Positions 50,837 to 60,370 are shown, numbered from the stretch's first letter. The stretch is 64,000 bases of DNA from WHTB01 sp050699035 (GCA_050699035.1 JBOHDE010000001.1:13512-77511); one strand, 5' to 3'. The notes: generated by a model from the sequence alone, not told the origin. Numbers and translations are program-made.

Positions 50837-52042
50837 GTGAGGTTGCACCCATCGTCGGCAGATCTGGGAGCGGTGGGCGCCGCAACCTCGCTGATGATCA
50901 TTACGGTCATGCCGGCGTTTGCTCTGGGGACCCTCGCGCCGTTCATCATCGACGACCTGGACAGCGTCACCGGGACCGTTGGACAGGCGTTTGGTCTCTT
51001 CTACCTGATGTCAGGGTTGGCGTCCCCTGTCCTCGGGCGTCTTGTTGACGGCAATCTCGAGCTGCCGCTTGACCGGATACTCCTCGGCGGCGCGGCCCTG
51101 TGCGCCGTCGTGTTGGCGACCGCAATGAGTCGGTGGTCCCTCTATGCAGGCGCGGTCGTTGGCGGGTTGTGCTACGGCGGCGCCAACCCGCTGACAAACG
51201 CGTCGTTGTCGTCGATCGGTCGCCGGCTCAGAGGGCTGGGGCTGGGAGCAAAGCAGGCCGGGGTGCCGGCTGCATCAGCCTTGACCGGACTATTGGTGCC
51301 CGCGGTCGCGGTCACGCTGGGTTGGCGTGAGGCGTTTGCGCTGATCGCTCTGGCGGCGGTCGCCGGAGGTGTGGCCTTGCGGGTCCCTGCGGCCAGAGCA
51401 CCGGTCGTCGTGGCGGCCGACCAGCACGCCGATCGATCGCGGCAAGCTCTCGCGTACCGGCAGCTGGTCAGCTATGCGTTCTTCCTATCGTTGGTGACCA
51501 GCTGCTTCCACACCTACCTGCTGCTGTACATCGTGCGATCGGACATTCTGGTCGTCGCACTCGCTGGCAGCTTGGTCGCGTTGGCAGGTCTCGTTGGCAT
51601 GGCAAGCCGCGTCGCGTCAGCGAGTTGGACTGACCGTCGTACCAACGCGGCGATATTTCGCTCACTGATGGTCTTCGCGTTAGGTGGCGCCACCGCGTGC
51701 GCGCTGCTAGCGCTGGGAAGCGATGAGCCGGTCCTGTGGCTGCTGGCCGTGCTGCTGTACGGAGTGTGTTTGTTCGGCTGGGGAGGAGCCCTCGCCGTCG
51801 CCTTGGTCCGGGTCGCCCCAGGTCGCACCGGGCGGGCCACCGGCACGGTTTATGCCGGCTTCTATGCCGGTCTGTCATTAGGTCCGGTGGCCTTCGGCTC
51901 GTTCCTGCTGCCTCGCTGGGGCTACTCTGCGGCGTGGTGGGCGTGCGCGGGGGCGGCGTGTATAGCCGCTCTCTGTCTCGCACCCGCGAGTGTCCCCACC
52001 AGCTGGCGGGGCAAGATACCTTTCCGACGGCGTGACTCATGA
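50837..52042 (+). CDS. MFS transporter
   Basis: 401 aa, GTG at 50837. Twelve helices; starts AVGAATSLMIITVMPAFALG, and the loop SIGRRLRGLGLGAKQAGVPA sits between helices 4 and 5. It lies between the ABC importer and the GntR regulator. Probably the second transporter of the island, either low-affinity import or export of a product. Similarity to a specific subfamily is not obvious. Confidence 0.87.
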   Translation: MRLHPSSADLGAVGAATSLMIITVMPAFALGTLAPFIIDDLDSVTGTVGQAFGLFYLMSGLASPVLGRLVDGNLELPLDRILLGGAALCAVVLATAMSRWSLYAGAVVGGLCYGGANPLTNASLSSIGRRLRGLGLGAKQAGVPAASALTGLLVPAVAVTLGWREAFALIALAAVAGGVALRVPAARAPVVVAADQHADRSRQALAYRQLVSYAFFLSLVTSCFHTYLLLYIVRSDILVVALAGSLVALAGLVGMASRVASASWTDRRTNAAIFRSLMVFALGGATACALLALGSDEPVLWLLAVLLYGVCLFGWGGALAVALVRVAPGRTGRATGTVYAGFYAGLSLGPVAFGSFLLPRWGYSAAWWACAGAACIAALCLAPASVPTSWRGKIPFRRRDS

Positions 52043-52055
52043 TTGGACCAAACAC

Positions 52056-52745
52056 ATGACGGGGGATCGCGACCTCACCGAGAGGGCCTATCGGCGGATC
52101 TCAACGATGATCCTTCACCAGGAGCTGCGCTCCGGAGAGCGGACTTCCGTCCCTCGTTTGGCCGCGGCCATCGGTATCGGGCGTGGACCCGTCAAATCTG
52201 CGGTCGAGCGACTCGCGGCTGAAGGCCTGGTGCAGGTCAGGGGGCGCAGCGGGACGTACGTTGCACAGCTTGACCGAGACTCGGTCGAGCAGCTCTTCGA
52301 GATGCGAACGCTGTATGAAGAGGCGGCCGCGCCGATGATCATCGAACGCATGACCGGCGAGCAGTTCGACTCGATCGCCCAACTAGTTCCGCAGCTGTCG
52401 AAGACAAAGAACGGCGCTCAGTCGGAGACCGACACGACGAGCCTCGTTGACTTCATCGATATCGACGTCCAGTTCCACAAACTGGTAATCGCCGCGGCCA
52501 ACAACCGCTACTTGATGGATGGGTACTCGAGGCTCAACCTCCACTTTCTCATCTCGCACTACTTGATTCTCGACGGTGGGAAGCACACGTCGCAGCGTCA
52601 TCGCGAACACGAAGCCATCATGGCCGCACTTAGTGCGCGGGACCCGGCGGCGCTGGCGCAAACGCTCCGCGAGCACACTGAGGGAGTCTTTCAGGCGATA
52701 CATGACACCATGCGTCGATTGGACGGGAGTGCATCAGGCTCATGA
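52056..52745 (+). CDS. GntR-family regulator, FadR/FCD type
   Basis: 229 aa from ATG at 52056. Winged helix in residues ~8-70: TSVPRLAAAIGIGRGPVKSA then VRGRSGTYVAQ. The FCD domain (~85-220) has the metal-binding residues D/H in DIDVQFHKLVIAAANN, SQRHREHEAIM and LREHTEGVF. Such proteins bind a carboxylate; the ligand is probably a hydroxy- or keto-acid of the pathway. It likely binds CTGACATGTCAG upstream of the cupin gene. Overlaps the dehydrogenase start (ATGA). Confidence 0.93.
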   Translation: MTGDRDLTERAYRRISTMILHQELRSGERTSVPRLAAAIGIGRGPVKSAVERLAAEGLVQVRGRSGTYVAQLDRDSVEQLFEMRTLYEEAAAPMIIERMTGEQFDSIAQLVPQLSKTKNGAQSETDTTSLVDFIDIDVQFHKLVIAAANNRYLMDGYSRLNLHFLISHYLILDGGKHTSQRHREHEAIMAALSARDPAALAQTLREHTEGVFQAIHDTMRRLDGSASGS

Positions 52746-53800
52746 GTTCTCGTACCTATGAGGTAGGAGTGATTGCTGGCGACGGGATTGGCCTCGAGAC
52801 CGTACCCAGCGCAGTGACCTGTGTGACCACGTTGGCCGGGCGGCACGGATTCGACGTGCGTTGGAAGGAGTACCCGTGGGGTTCCGCCTACTACCGAGCC
52901 CACGGCCGGATGATGGCCACGGATGGGGTCGACCAACTGTCCCAACACCATGCGATCCTGCTGGGCGCGGTTGGCGAGCCGGGGATCCCTGATGCCGAGA
53001 CCTTGTGGGGACTCCTCATTCCGATACGTCGCAGTTTCGACCAGTACATCAACCTGCGCCCAGTCCGGTCAGTCCCCGGGGTGCAGAGGCGGGTGGTAGG
53101 CGACGGGGAAATCGACCTCGTGATCGTGCGGGAGAATGTGGAAGGCGAGTACTCAACCATCGGCGGTCGGGTGGGGGTTGGGCAGCCTCATGAGTTTGCG
53201 GTGCAGGAATCCATCTTCACCAGGTCTGGTGTTTCGCGAACTGCCGAGTTTGCTTTCCAGCTGGCCGGCGAGCGCCGAGGTCATGTGGTGTCGGCGACGA
53301 AGTCCAACGGGATCATCCACACGATGCCGTTCTGGGATGACGTCGTCGTGGATGTTGCCGCAGCCTATCCAGACGTGACGCTGGAAAGTTCGCTGATCGA
53401 CGCGCTGGCCGCCAAAATGGTTTCGGACCCAAGCGCGTTCGACGTCATTGTGGCCTCCAACCTCTTTGGTGACATCCTCTCGGACCTTGCTGCGTCGGTC
53501 GCGGGATCCATCGGGTTGGCGCCGAGCGCAAACCTCAACCCCGAGCGTAAATTCCCGTCCATGTTCGAGCCGGTGCACGGGTCGGCTCCCGATATTGCGG
53601 GCTTGGGCATCGCCAACCCCGTTGGGCAGATGTGGGCCGCGGCGATGATGCTCGACCACCTGGGCGAGGGCGAGGCAAGCGCAGAGCTGGTCTCCGCATT
53701 CGAGCGCTGTCTCGCTGCCGGGACTCGCACCAAGGACCTCGGTGGGACAGCGACCACAATCGAGTTCACCGAGGCCGTGACCGCGCAGTTGTTGTTGTAG
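52742..53800 (+). CDS. Tartrate/D-malate dehydrogenase family (isopropylmalate-type)
   Basis: 352 aa. Decarboxylating beta-hydroxyacid dehydrogenase: VIAGDGIGLETVPSAVTCV at the N-terminus, catalytic Tyr in IVRENVEGEYSTIGG, Lys in SATKSNGI, metal-binding Asp in ASNLFGDILSDLAASVAG and HGSAPDIAGLGIANP. NAD-dependent. With the family's usual substrates (tartrate, D-malate) it makes pyruvate or oxaloacetate-level products. End of the island. Confidence 0.92.
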   Translation: MSSRTYEVGVIAGDGIGLETVPSAVTCVTTLAGRHGFDVRWKEYPWGSAYYRAHGRMMATDGVDQLSQHHAILLGAVGEPGIPDAETLWGLLIPIRRSFDQYINLRPVRSVPGVQRRVVGDGEIDLVIVRENVEGEYSTIGGRVGVGQPHEFAVQESIFTRSGVSRTAEFAFQLAGERRGHVVSATKSNGIIHTMPFWDDVVVDVAAAYPDVTLESSLIDALAAKMVSDPSAFDVIVASNLFGDILSDLAASVAGSIGLAPSANLNPERKFPSMFEPVHGSAPDIAGLGIANPVGQMWAAAMMLDHLGEGEASAELVSAFERCLAAGTRTKDLGGTATTIEFTEAVTAQLLL

Positions 53801-54368
53801 CTATCAATGGATCGTCCAGGTCGTAGAGTGAGCCGGGCTTGCCGACGCCACTCGAATCGACTGGCGCACTGGTGACCGCGACGACAGCAAGGGCCGGTTC
53901 TACCTTATTCAACGGCCTCGGCTCGGGTCGGCTGCCACTATCGCCACTGCCACCGTGCAGCGACGAGGAGGGTGTCTATGGACACGAGGCCACCCGCCCG
54001 GCTGGTGATCATGTTGACGGTGAGTCTCTTGAACCTCATCAGGAAGCCACCGGCCGATCCTTGAGTCAACCGCGGCACCCGCTGCTCCACGAGCCGATAA
54101 CCTTCGCGACGCATGTCCAGACGATCCGGGCCGCAGACCGTTAGTAAGTGCAGGTCAGATCTGAGACTGAGCGCATGCGTCGCGGGGTCCGTCGCCGTAC
54201 CGGTGTTCGCCCCGGCTCAGGTTGGTCGCCAGGTGCTGTCGTACGCGGCCGAAAATCGCGGTGCCCTCAGGCCGGCACCAGACCGGTCAGGAATCGAGAA
54301 GCACGAGTCGTCCACCCGCTCCTAGCGTGATCGACATGGACATCACCACCACGACATCAGGAGCAGAC
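53801..54368. other. Gene-poor spacer with a tiny ORF and half a family C stem
   Basis: A half copy of the family C arm (ATCGACTGGCGCACTGG) lies at 53855-53870. A 28-codon frame at 53978-54064 (MDTRPPARLVIMLTVSLLNL) follows GAGGAGGG and could be a small membrane peptide; support is weak. A stretch near 54170-54290 looks like decayed coding DNA (SVAVPVFAPAQVGRQVLSY). No other gene seen. Confidence 0.4.
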
Positions 54369-55004
54369 ATGACCAGCAAATCCACCCAGGAGACCACCGC
54401 TTCCATCGTCTCGATCACGCTCGAGGTGCCTGATCCCGTGGCTGCCGAGGCCTTCTACACCAGGGCGTTCGGGTTGGGCGCGGGGTTGCGGGTACGCGCC
54501 TCGGATGCGCCGACGACCGGCTTCCGTGGGTTCACGCTCTCGCTCGTCGTGTCCCAGCCCGCCAACGTCGACGCACTCGTCGGTGCCGCTGTCGACGCCG
54601 GCGCCACCGTGCTGAAGCCGGTGGCGAAGTCGTTCTGGGGGTACGGCGGCACCGTGCAGGCCCCGGACGGCGCGATCTGGAAGGTCGCCACCTCGTCGAA
54701 GAAGAACACCGGGCCGGCTAGCCGGGAGGTCAACGAAATGGTGCTCCTACTGGCGGTCGGGGACATGCCTTCGACGAAGCGGTTCTACGTCGAGCGCGGC
54801 CAGCGGGTGACGAGGAGCTTCGGCCGCAAGTACACCGAGTTCGCAGCCGAGCCGGGGCACTGGAGGCTGGCGCTCTACGGACGCCGTGGCCTGGCCAGGG
54901 ACGCGGGTGTCGCCCCGGAGGGCACCGGGTCACATCGCATCGTGATCGGCAACGGTGCCGGTTCCTTCACCGACCCGGACGGCTTCGCGTGGGAGAACGC
55001 GTGA
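54369..55004 (+). CDS. VOC-superfamily protein, two half-domains
   Basis: 211 aa from ATG at 54369, chosen for CAGGAG upstream. Domain 1 (~12-100: SITLEVPDPVAAEAFYTRAF ... VQAPDGAIWKVA) and domain 2 (~118-205: MVLLLAVGDMPSTKRFYVER ... DPDGFAWENA) each resemble a VOC unit, but the usual His/Glu metal ligands are mostly missing. May bind a small molecule rather than catalyse. Confidence 0.78.
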   Translation: MTSKSTQETTASIVSITLEVPDPVAAEAFYTRAFGLGAGLRVRASDAPTTGFRGFTLSLVVSQPANVDALVGAAVDAGATVLKPVAKSFWGYGGTVQAPDGAIWKVATSSKKNTGPASREVNEMVLLLAVGDMPSTKRFYVERGQRVTRSFGRKYTEFAAEPGHWRLALYGRRGLARDAGVAPEGTGSHRIVIGNGAGSFTDPDGFAWENA

Positions 55005-55009
55005 GGGCA

Positions 55010-55141
55010 ATGAGTCGTCACTACCTGGACGACGAGTCCTACTGGCACGTACCGGACATCGGGGCCAAACTGGCCGAGGTGACCGCCGCGAGGGCTACGA
55101 ACGTACGCGTACGACACACGGAGGTGCATGGCGATGGCTGA
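55010..55141 (+). CDS. Possible 43-aa protein
   Basis: ATG at 55010 just after a VOC gene, GAGGG upstream. Reads MSRHYLDDESYWHVPDIGAK then a basic end; no family known. Its stop (TGA at 55139) overlaps the next gene's start region, so it may be coupled. Low support. Confidence 0.35.
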   Translation: MSRHYLDDESYWHVPDIGAKLAEVTAARATNVRVRHTEVHGDG

Positions 55142-55589
55142 GAAGAAGCAAGCCGACAAGACGTACACGGGGCTCACCGAAGATGAGCGGGCCGCGATGA
55201 AGGAGCGCACCACAGAGCTGAAGTCGGAGGCACGCCGTGGCAAGCGCGCGGGCAAGACCGACGGCGAGGCGGCCGTACGCGAGGCAATCGCCAAGCTGCA
55301 GGGGTCCGATCAGTCGATGGCCGAGCGGATCCACGAGATCGTCAAGGCCAACGCGCCCGCGCTCACGCCCAAGACCTGGTACGGCATGCCGGCGTACGCC
55401 AAGGACGGCAAGGTCGTCTGCTTCTTCCAGGCCGCGGCGAAGTTCAAGTCACGGTATGCGACGTTCGGCTTCGACACCGCGGCCGAGCTCGACGAAGGCA
55501 GCATGTGGCCAACCGCGTACGCGCTGACGGAGCTGACCGCGGACGACGAGGCGAAGATTGCCGAGCTCGTGCGGAAGGCGGCAGGCTGA
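55134..55589 (+). CDS. DUF1801 domain protein
   Basis: 151 aa from ATG at 55134 (GGAGG ten bases up). The N-terminus is rich in Lys/Glu (EERTTELKSEARRGKRAG region), then a DUF1801/YdhG-type domain with ALTPKTWYGMPAYAKDGKVV and KSRYATFGFDTAAELD. Related proteins bind iron or act as chaperones. Function not established. Confidence 0.85.
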   Translation: MAEKKQADKTYTGLTEDERAAMKERTTELKSEARRGKRAGKTDGEAAVREAIAKLQGSDQSMAERIHEIVKANAPALTPKTWYGMPAYAKDGKVVCFFQAAAKFKSRYATFGFDTAAELDEGSMWPTAYALTELTADDEAKIAELVRKAAG

Positions 55590-55861
55590 GGGACGCGCTA
55601 GCAGATGTAGCGGATGCGGTCGTCTCGCTGTTGCCAAAAAGCGCGCGTCTTGTACACCGATGAAACCCATGTTGCTCGATGCCCGACGACCGTCGACTCC
55701 ATCGATGGTGCTCGCGATCCGGTCGTACTCGAGGCAGAACGTCCGATGCTCCTGCAAGTGCTGCTAGGCAGGAGGGTCAATTGAGACCAGAACTGAGACG
55801 GAATGGCAGTTGGGCCGGTCCCGGTGGAGGTGGTCGTTCCTACGTTTGTGCTGGTCAGACG

Positions 55862-55949
55862 TGGCGGAGGATGCGGGATTCGAACCCGCGAGGGCGTTAA
55901 CCCAACACGCTTTCCAAGCGTGCGCACTAGGCCACTATGCGAATCCTCC
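55862..55949 (-). tRNA. tRNA-Ser (GGA)
   Basis: On the minus strand a full cloverleaf: acceptor GGAGGAT, D-arm with GGCCTAGTG, anticodon stem-loop ACGCTTGGAAAGCGT with anticodon GGA (55915-55913), a long variable arm (class II, as in Ser), T-arm GGGTTCGAATCCC and a coded CCA. The long variable arm and GGA leave little doubt that it is serine. Confidence 0.96.
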
Positions 55950-56035
55950 GTGGGGGAGGGTATCGGGTGCCGGGCCTCCGGCTGAAATCCTCGGGCCCGT
56001 TCGGGATGGGTACGACGGTCCCGTAGACTTCGGCC

Positions 56036-56126
56036 CAGCCCCTCGTGCGGCGGCATCTCGCCCAACTCCCCCAGGGCCGGAAGGCAGCAAGGGTAAGTGA
56101 GCTCTGCCGGGTGCACGAGGGGTCTC
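56036..56126 (+). ncRNA. ffs: Signal recognition particle RNA (4.5S-type)
   Basis: Ends CCCCTCGTGC and GCACGAGGGG pair to close a long rod; the conserved helix 8 tip reads GGGCCGGAAGGCAGCAAGGG with GGAA tetraloop. It lies between tRNA-Ser and dnaX as in other actinobacteria. Ends are approximate. It binds Ffh for co-translational targeting. Confidence 0.92.
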
Positions 56127-56189
56127 TACTTTCTATTGCCGAGCAGCGTGCGGCTTTCGGCACGCCATGCGGTGCCGGGCTGCGGTCAC

Positions 56190-56235
56190 AACGGCCGGGG
56201 AGGCGTGACAATTGTGTCACCCCTCCCCGGCCGTT
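56190..56235. terminator. Strong stem-loop after the SRP RNA gene
   Basis: AACGGCCGGGGAGG pairs perfectly with CCTCCCCGGCCGTT, enclosing cg-TGACA-attg-TGTCA-cc. Outer 14-bp, inner 5-bp stems. Probable terminator of the SRP RNA, though ~60 bp beyond its mature end. Confidence 0.6.
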
Positions 56236-56265
56236 GGGTGGTTCAGTGCGTACAGGTGTGCAGAC

Positions 56266-56283
56266 GCGCAACCTCGGCGCGAG
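56266..56283 (+). repeat. Family B repeat unit
   Basis: GCGCAACCTCGGCGCGAG, single copy, between the SRP RNA terminator and a family D hairpin. Confidence 0.85.
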
Positions 56284-56336
56284 GGCGCACCGACTTCGCC
56301 CACCAGACCGACTCGCATCGACGCGGTGGCCCCAGA

Positions 56337-56378
56337 TGTCAGACAGTTTCGACCACGGAGAGTCGGAACTGTCTGACA
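56337..56378. repeat. Family D TGTCAGAC hairpin
   Basis: TGTCAGACAGTTTCGAC pairs with GTCGGAACTGTCTGACA, one mismatch, around a short loop. 42 nt, with the same ends and length as 29272-29313. It lies 60 bp before dnaX. Confidence 0.85.
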
Positions 56379-56439
56379 AGTCGTCGGCGACGGACCGAAC
56401 AAGTCGGCGGGCTAGGACTCGTCGGAGGGCCTGGCTAGG

Positions 56440-58683
56440 GTGGCCGTCGTGGATGCCCCCCTCGCCCTCTACCGCCGCTACCGGCCCGAGAACTTCTCCG
56501 AGGTGATCGGCCAGGACCACGTGACCGGACCGCTCCGGCACGCGCTGGACGGCAACCGGGTCCACCACGCCTACCTCTTCTCCGGCCCGCGCGGCTGTGG
56601 CAAGACCACCAGCGCCCGCATCCTGGCTCGAGCACTCAACTGCGCGCAGGCGCCGACCTCGGAGCCGTGCGGCACCTGTGACTCCTGCGTCAGCCTGGCC
56701 CGCGGCGGCTCCGGCTCGATCGACGTCATCGAGATCGACGCCGCCAGCCACGGCGGTGTCGACGACGCTCGTGACCTGCGCGAGCGGGCCTTCTTCGCGC
56801 CGGTGAGCTCTCGCTACAAGGTCTACATCGTCGACGAGGCCCACATGGTCAGCACGCAAGGCTTCAACGCCCTGCTCAAGCTGGTCGAGGAGCCGCCGCC
56901 CCACGTCAAGTTCATCTTCGCGACCACCGAGCCCGACAAGGTCATCGGCACGATCAAGTCGCGCACCCACCACTACCCGTTCCGGCTGGTCCCGCCGAAG
57001 GTCCTTGGCGACTACCTCAGCCTGGTCTGCGAGCGCGAGGGCGTCACCGTCGAGCCCGCGGTGCTGCCGCTCGTCGTACGCGCCGGCGCCGGGTCCGTGC
57101 GTGACACCCTCTCGGTCCTCGACCAGCTGATCGGCGGGGCGGGCCCCGACGGCGTCACCTACTCCGTGGCCACCGGCCTGCTCGGCTACACCCCGGAGTC
57201 GCTGCTCGACGAGATCGTCGACGCGTTCGCCGCCGTGGACGCGGGGTCGGTGTTCGCCGTCGTCGACAAGGTGATCGAGACCGGCCAGGACCCCCGGCGC
57301 TTCGGCGAGGACCTGCTGCGCCGGCTGCGCGACCTGATGATCGTCGTCGCCGTACCCGACGCCACCAGCAAGGGCATCGTCGACGCCCCCGGCGACCAGG
57401 CCGACCGGCTGACCGCCCAGGCCGCGCGGTTCGGCCGCAGCGACCTGACCCGGGCGGCCGACGTCGTCAGCCAGGGCCTCACGGACATGCGCGGAGCCAC
57501 CGCCCCACGGCTGCTGCTCGAGCTGATCTGCGCCCGGGTGCTGCTGCCGGGCGCCGACGACACCTCCGAAGGCATTCACGCTCGCCTCGACCGGATCGAG
57601 CGCCGGATGGCGATCTCCGGCACGGTGTCGGTCGAGCGGGCGCGGCCGACCCTCCCCACCAGCATCAGCCTGCCGTCGCAGCCGGATGCCGCGGCGGTTC
57701 ACGCGGCCGAGGCATCCACGACGGGGGTACGTCAGGAGCAGGCGGTGGATACGCCCGCGGCCGAGCCACCGGAGACCGAGCCGGAGGCGCCGAAGGAGCA
57801 ACCGGACGCTGCCCCGACGACCCCGCCGGCTGTCCCTGCACCAGCAGCGGAGGCAACGACACCGCCCCCATCCGGCGCCGGCCCCGGAGACTTCTCCCTG
57901 GTCGACATCCGCAAGATGTGGCCGGAGGTGCTCGACCGGGTCAAGGAGGCCCGACGGTTCACCTGGATCATGCTCAGCCAGAACTCCCAGGTCTCCGGGT
58001 TCGACGGCACCACCCTCACCGTCGGGCTGGTCAACGCAGGCGCCCGTGACAGCTTCGTCAACAGCGGCAGCGACGAGATCCTGCGGCAGGCCCTCATCGA
58101 CGCGCTCGGTGTCGACTGGCGGATCGAGGCGATCGTCGACTCCGCCACGACGCACGGGCAACCCGATGCGACGAGCCGTCCGGCGGCACCGGACCCACCC
58201 CACGCGTCCACCCCGGGTCCCCCCGCACCTGAGGTCCCGACTCCGGAGACGCCAGCACCAGAGACGCCCGAAGCACCAGAGACCCCTGCACCGGAGATCC
58301 CGACGCCGGAGATCCCGACGCCGGACACCCCCGCACCGGACACCCCCGCACCGGACACGCCCGCGCCGGACACGCCCGCGCCGGAGACCCCGACATCGGA
58401 GACCCCGACACCGGAGAAGCCCGCCCCGGACGACGCCGCCCCGCAGGCTGCGGCCGCACCCGAGCCCACGCGCGTGGTCGCCTCACCCGAGGTGAAGTCG
58501 TCTGCTCGCGACGCCATCCAGCCCACCCGCCGGAGCGGCGAGCGGGCACCGAGCGTGGCCGGGGTGTCCGACGACGACGCCCATCCTGACGACCCCACGG
58601 TGCCCGACTCCGACCTCGGCCACGACGAGCTGCTCGCCCGCGAGCTCGGCGCCCACGTGATCCAGGAGATCCCGAACGACTGA
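56440..58683 (+). CDS. dnaX: DNA polymerase III gamma/tau subunit
   Basis: 747 aa from GTG. AAA+ ATPase: Walker A GPRGCGKTTSA (G49-T56), zinc Cys C68/C77/C80/C83, Walker B/DEAH KVYIVDEAHMVS, sensor FIFATTEPDKVIGTIKSRT. Domain III follows, then a variable Pro-rich part: around 58220-58430 lies a run of TPAPDTPAPE repeats (residues ~595-665). It loads the sliding clamp. The tandem Pro/Thr/Ala stretch is longer than needed and varies between strains in this group. Confidence 0.95.
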   Translation: MAVVDAPLALYRRYRPENFSEVIGQDHVTGPLRHALDGNRVHHAYLFSGPRGCGKTTSARILARALNCAQAPTSEPCGTCDSCVSLARGGSGSIDVIEIDAASHGGVDDARDLRERAFFAPVSSRYKVYIVDEAHMVSTQGFNALLKLVEEPPPHVKFIFATTEPDKVIGTIKSRTHHYPFRLVPPKVLGDYLSLVCEREGVTVEPAVLPLVVRAGAGSVRDTLSVLDQLIGGAGPDGVTYSVATGLLGYTPESLLDEIVDAFAAVDAGSVFAVVDKVIETGQDPRRFGEDLLRRLRDLMIVVAVPDATSKGIVDAPGDQADRLTAQAARFGRSDLTRAADVVSQGLTDMRGATAPRLLLELICARVLLPGADDTSEGIHARLDRIERRMAISGTVSVERARPTLPTSISLPSQPDAAAVHAAEASTTGVRQEQAVDTPAAEPPETEPEAPKEQPDAAPTTPPAVPAPAAEATTPPPSGAGPGDFSLVDIRKMWPEVLDRVKEARRFTWIMLSQNSQVSGFDGTTLTVGLVNAGARDSFVNSGSDEILRQALIDALGVDWRIEAIVDSATTHGQPDATSRPAAPDPPHASTPGPPAPEVPTPETPAPETPEAPETPAPEIPTPEIPTPDTPAPDTPAPDTPAPDTPAPETPTSETPTPEKPAPDDAAPQAAAAPEPTRVVASPEVKSSARDAIQPTRRSGERAPSVAGVSDDDAHPDDPTVPDSDLGHDELLARELGAHVIQEIPND

Positions 58684-58749
58684 GCGGGTAACGGCCCTCC
58701 ACCCGCGAGCCGTAGTCTTTGCCGTACCCGAAGACCTAAGGAGACCGCT

Positions 58750-59139
58750 GTGTTCCCTGGTGACGGCTCATCCGAGTCTGCCGGCGGCATGGACCTCGGC
58801 GCGATGCTGCAGCAGGCCCAACAGATGCAGGAGCAGCTGCTGCAGACCCAGGCTGAGCTGGCCGACACCCGCGTCGAGGGCAGCGCCGGCGGCGGCCTCG
58901 TCAGCGCGACCGTCACCGGCACCGGCGAGCTGCTCGACCTGATCATCGCTCCCGAGGCCTGCGACCCCGACGACACCGAGACCCTCGCCGACCTGGTCGT
59001 GGCGGCCGTCCGCGACGCCACCACGTCGGCCCAGCAGCTCGCGGTCGAGCGGCTCGGCCCGTTGTCCGGCGCACTCGGCGACACAGGTCCAGGGGACGCG
59101 CTGCCGGGAGCGCCCGGCGGCAGCCCACTCGGATTCTGA
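58750..59139 (+). CDS. YbaB/EbfC nucleoid-associated protein
   Basis: 129 aa, GTG with AAGGAG upstream. DNA-binding dimer: [20 protein letters not shown] coiled helix, [41 protein letters not shown] Gly/Pro tail follows. It overlaps recR by one base and follows dnaX by 66 bp, the usual block. Confidence 0.93.
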   Translation: MFPGDGSSESAGGMDLGAMLQQAQQMQEQLLQTQAELADTRVEGSAGGGLVSATVTGTGELLDLIIAPEACDPDDTETLADLVVAAVRDATTSAQQLAVERLGPLSGALGDTGPGDALPGAPGGSPLGF

Positions 59140-59738
59140 TGTACGAAGGGATCGTCCAGGACCTGATCGACGAGCTCGGCCGGCTGCCGGGCGTGGGTCC
59201 GAAGAGCGCGCAGCGGCTCGCCTTCCACCTGCTCGCCGCCGATCCGGTCGACGTACGCCGTCTCGCCGAGGTCCTCGTACAGGTCAAGGAAAAGGTCCGG
59301 TTCTGCGGCATCTGCGGCAACGTCGCCGAGGAGGACGAGTGCCGGATCTGCCGTGACGAGCGCCGCGACCGGGCTGTGCTGTGCGTCGTGGAGGAGCCGA
59401 AGGACGTCGTCGCGATCGAGCGCACCCGCGAGTTCCGCGGCCGCTACCACGTGCTGGGCGGGGCCATCAGCCCGATCGAGGGCATCGGTCCCGATGACCT
59501 GCGGGTACGCGAGCTGGTCCAGCGGCTGGCCGACGGCGCCGTCACCGAGGTGATCCTCGCGACCGACCCGAACCTCGAGGGCGAGGCGACCGCGACGTAT
59601 CTCACCCGGCTGCTGAAGCCGATGGGGTTGCGCATCACGCGGCTTGCTAGTGGACTGCCGGTAGGTGGTGACCTCGAGTACGCCGACGAGGTCACCTTGG
59701 GACGTGCTTTCGAGGGGAGGCGTTCGGTCGATGAGTGA
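59139..59738 (+). CDS. recR: Recombination mediator RecR
   Basis: 199 aa. Helix-hairpin-helix near the N-terminus ([17 protein letters not shown]), zinc finger C56/C59/C68/C71 (FCGICGNV ... ECRICRD), Toprim domain with [20 protein letters not shown] and [20 protein letters not shown]. It helps RecA load at gaps with RecF and RecO. Confidence 0.96.
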   Translation: MYEGIVQDLIDELGRLPGVGPKSAQRLAFHLLAADPVDVRRLAEVLVQVKEKVRFCGICGNVAEEDECRICRDERRDRAVLCVVEEPKDVVAIERTREFRGRYHVLGGAISPIEGIGPDDLRVRELVQRLADGAVTEVILATDPNLEGEATATYLTRLLKPMGLRITRLASGLPVGGDLEYADEVTLGRAFEGRRSVDE

Positions 59739-60333
59739 GCTGACAGAGTCCACGCCCGGCACGGCAGAGCTGGGGGTGCAGCCCGCGCACGAGTCCAGCG
59801 AGCTCGAGGACCTGGCCCAGGGCATCGCCGACCAGGCCGAGAGCTTCCTGCTCGCCGTCCGCGAGATCGCCCGCAGCGACGACGCCGGCCGAGCCGTACC
59901 GCTGCTGCTGCTCGAGGTATCCCAGCTGCTGCTGGCCGGAGCACGGCTCGGCGTCCAGACCGACTTCGTGCCGGCGGAGAAGTTCGAGCCTGACATCGGC
60001 CCCGACGACGACCTCGACGAGCTACGGCAGCGACTCGGTCTGCTGCTCGCCGACGTCGACGAGTTCACCGAGGTCTTCGACCCCTACGTCTCCCCGCCCG
60101 AGCTGATCCAGTCCAGCCTGTCCGACGACCTGTCGGCGATCGCCCAGTCGGTCGCGCACGGCCTGCGGCACCACCGTGCGGGGCGCGCCGACGAGGCGCT
60201 GTGGTGGTGGCAGTTCAGCTACGTGTCGTCGTGGGGCGCCGAGGCGTCCGCGGTGCTGCGCGCCCTGCAGTCCATCGTGGCCCACGACCGGCTCGACTCC
60301 ACCGGCGAAGAGGTCGTCACCGCCGCCCGCTGA
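59731..60333 (+). CDS. DUF5063 domain protein
   Basis: 200 aa from ATG at 59731, overlapping the recR end by 8 bp. All-helical: [60 protein letters not shown]. Conserved in many actinobacteria after recR, function unknown. A family A repeat pair starts ~38 bp after the stop. Confidence 0.85.
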   Translation: MSELTESTPGTAELGVQPAHESSELEDLAQGIADQAESFLLAVREIARSDDAGRAVPLLLLEVSQLLLAGARLGVQTDFVPAEKFEPDIGPDDDLDELRQRLGLLLADVDEFTEVFDPYVSPPELIQSSLSDDLSAIAQSVAHGLRHHRAGRADEALWWWQFSYVSSWGAEASAVLRALQSIVAHDRLDSTGEEVVTAAR

Positions 60334-60370
60334 CCCCGCCCGCGGCCGTCCGCCCCTTCCCGCTCGGCAT

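Noticed and set aside
53978..54064. 28-codon peptide gene
   Set aside because: Reasonable ribosome site but no family, and the region also holds decayed DNA; mentioned only in the spacer entry.
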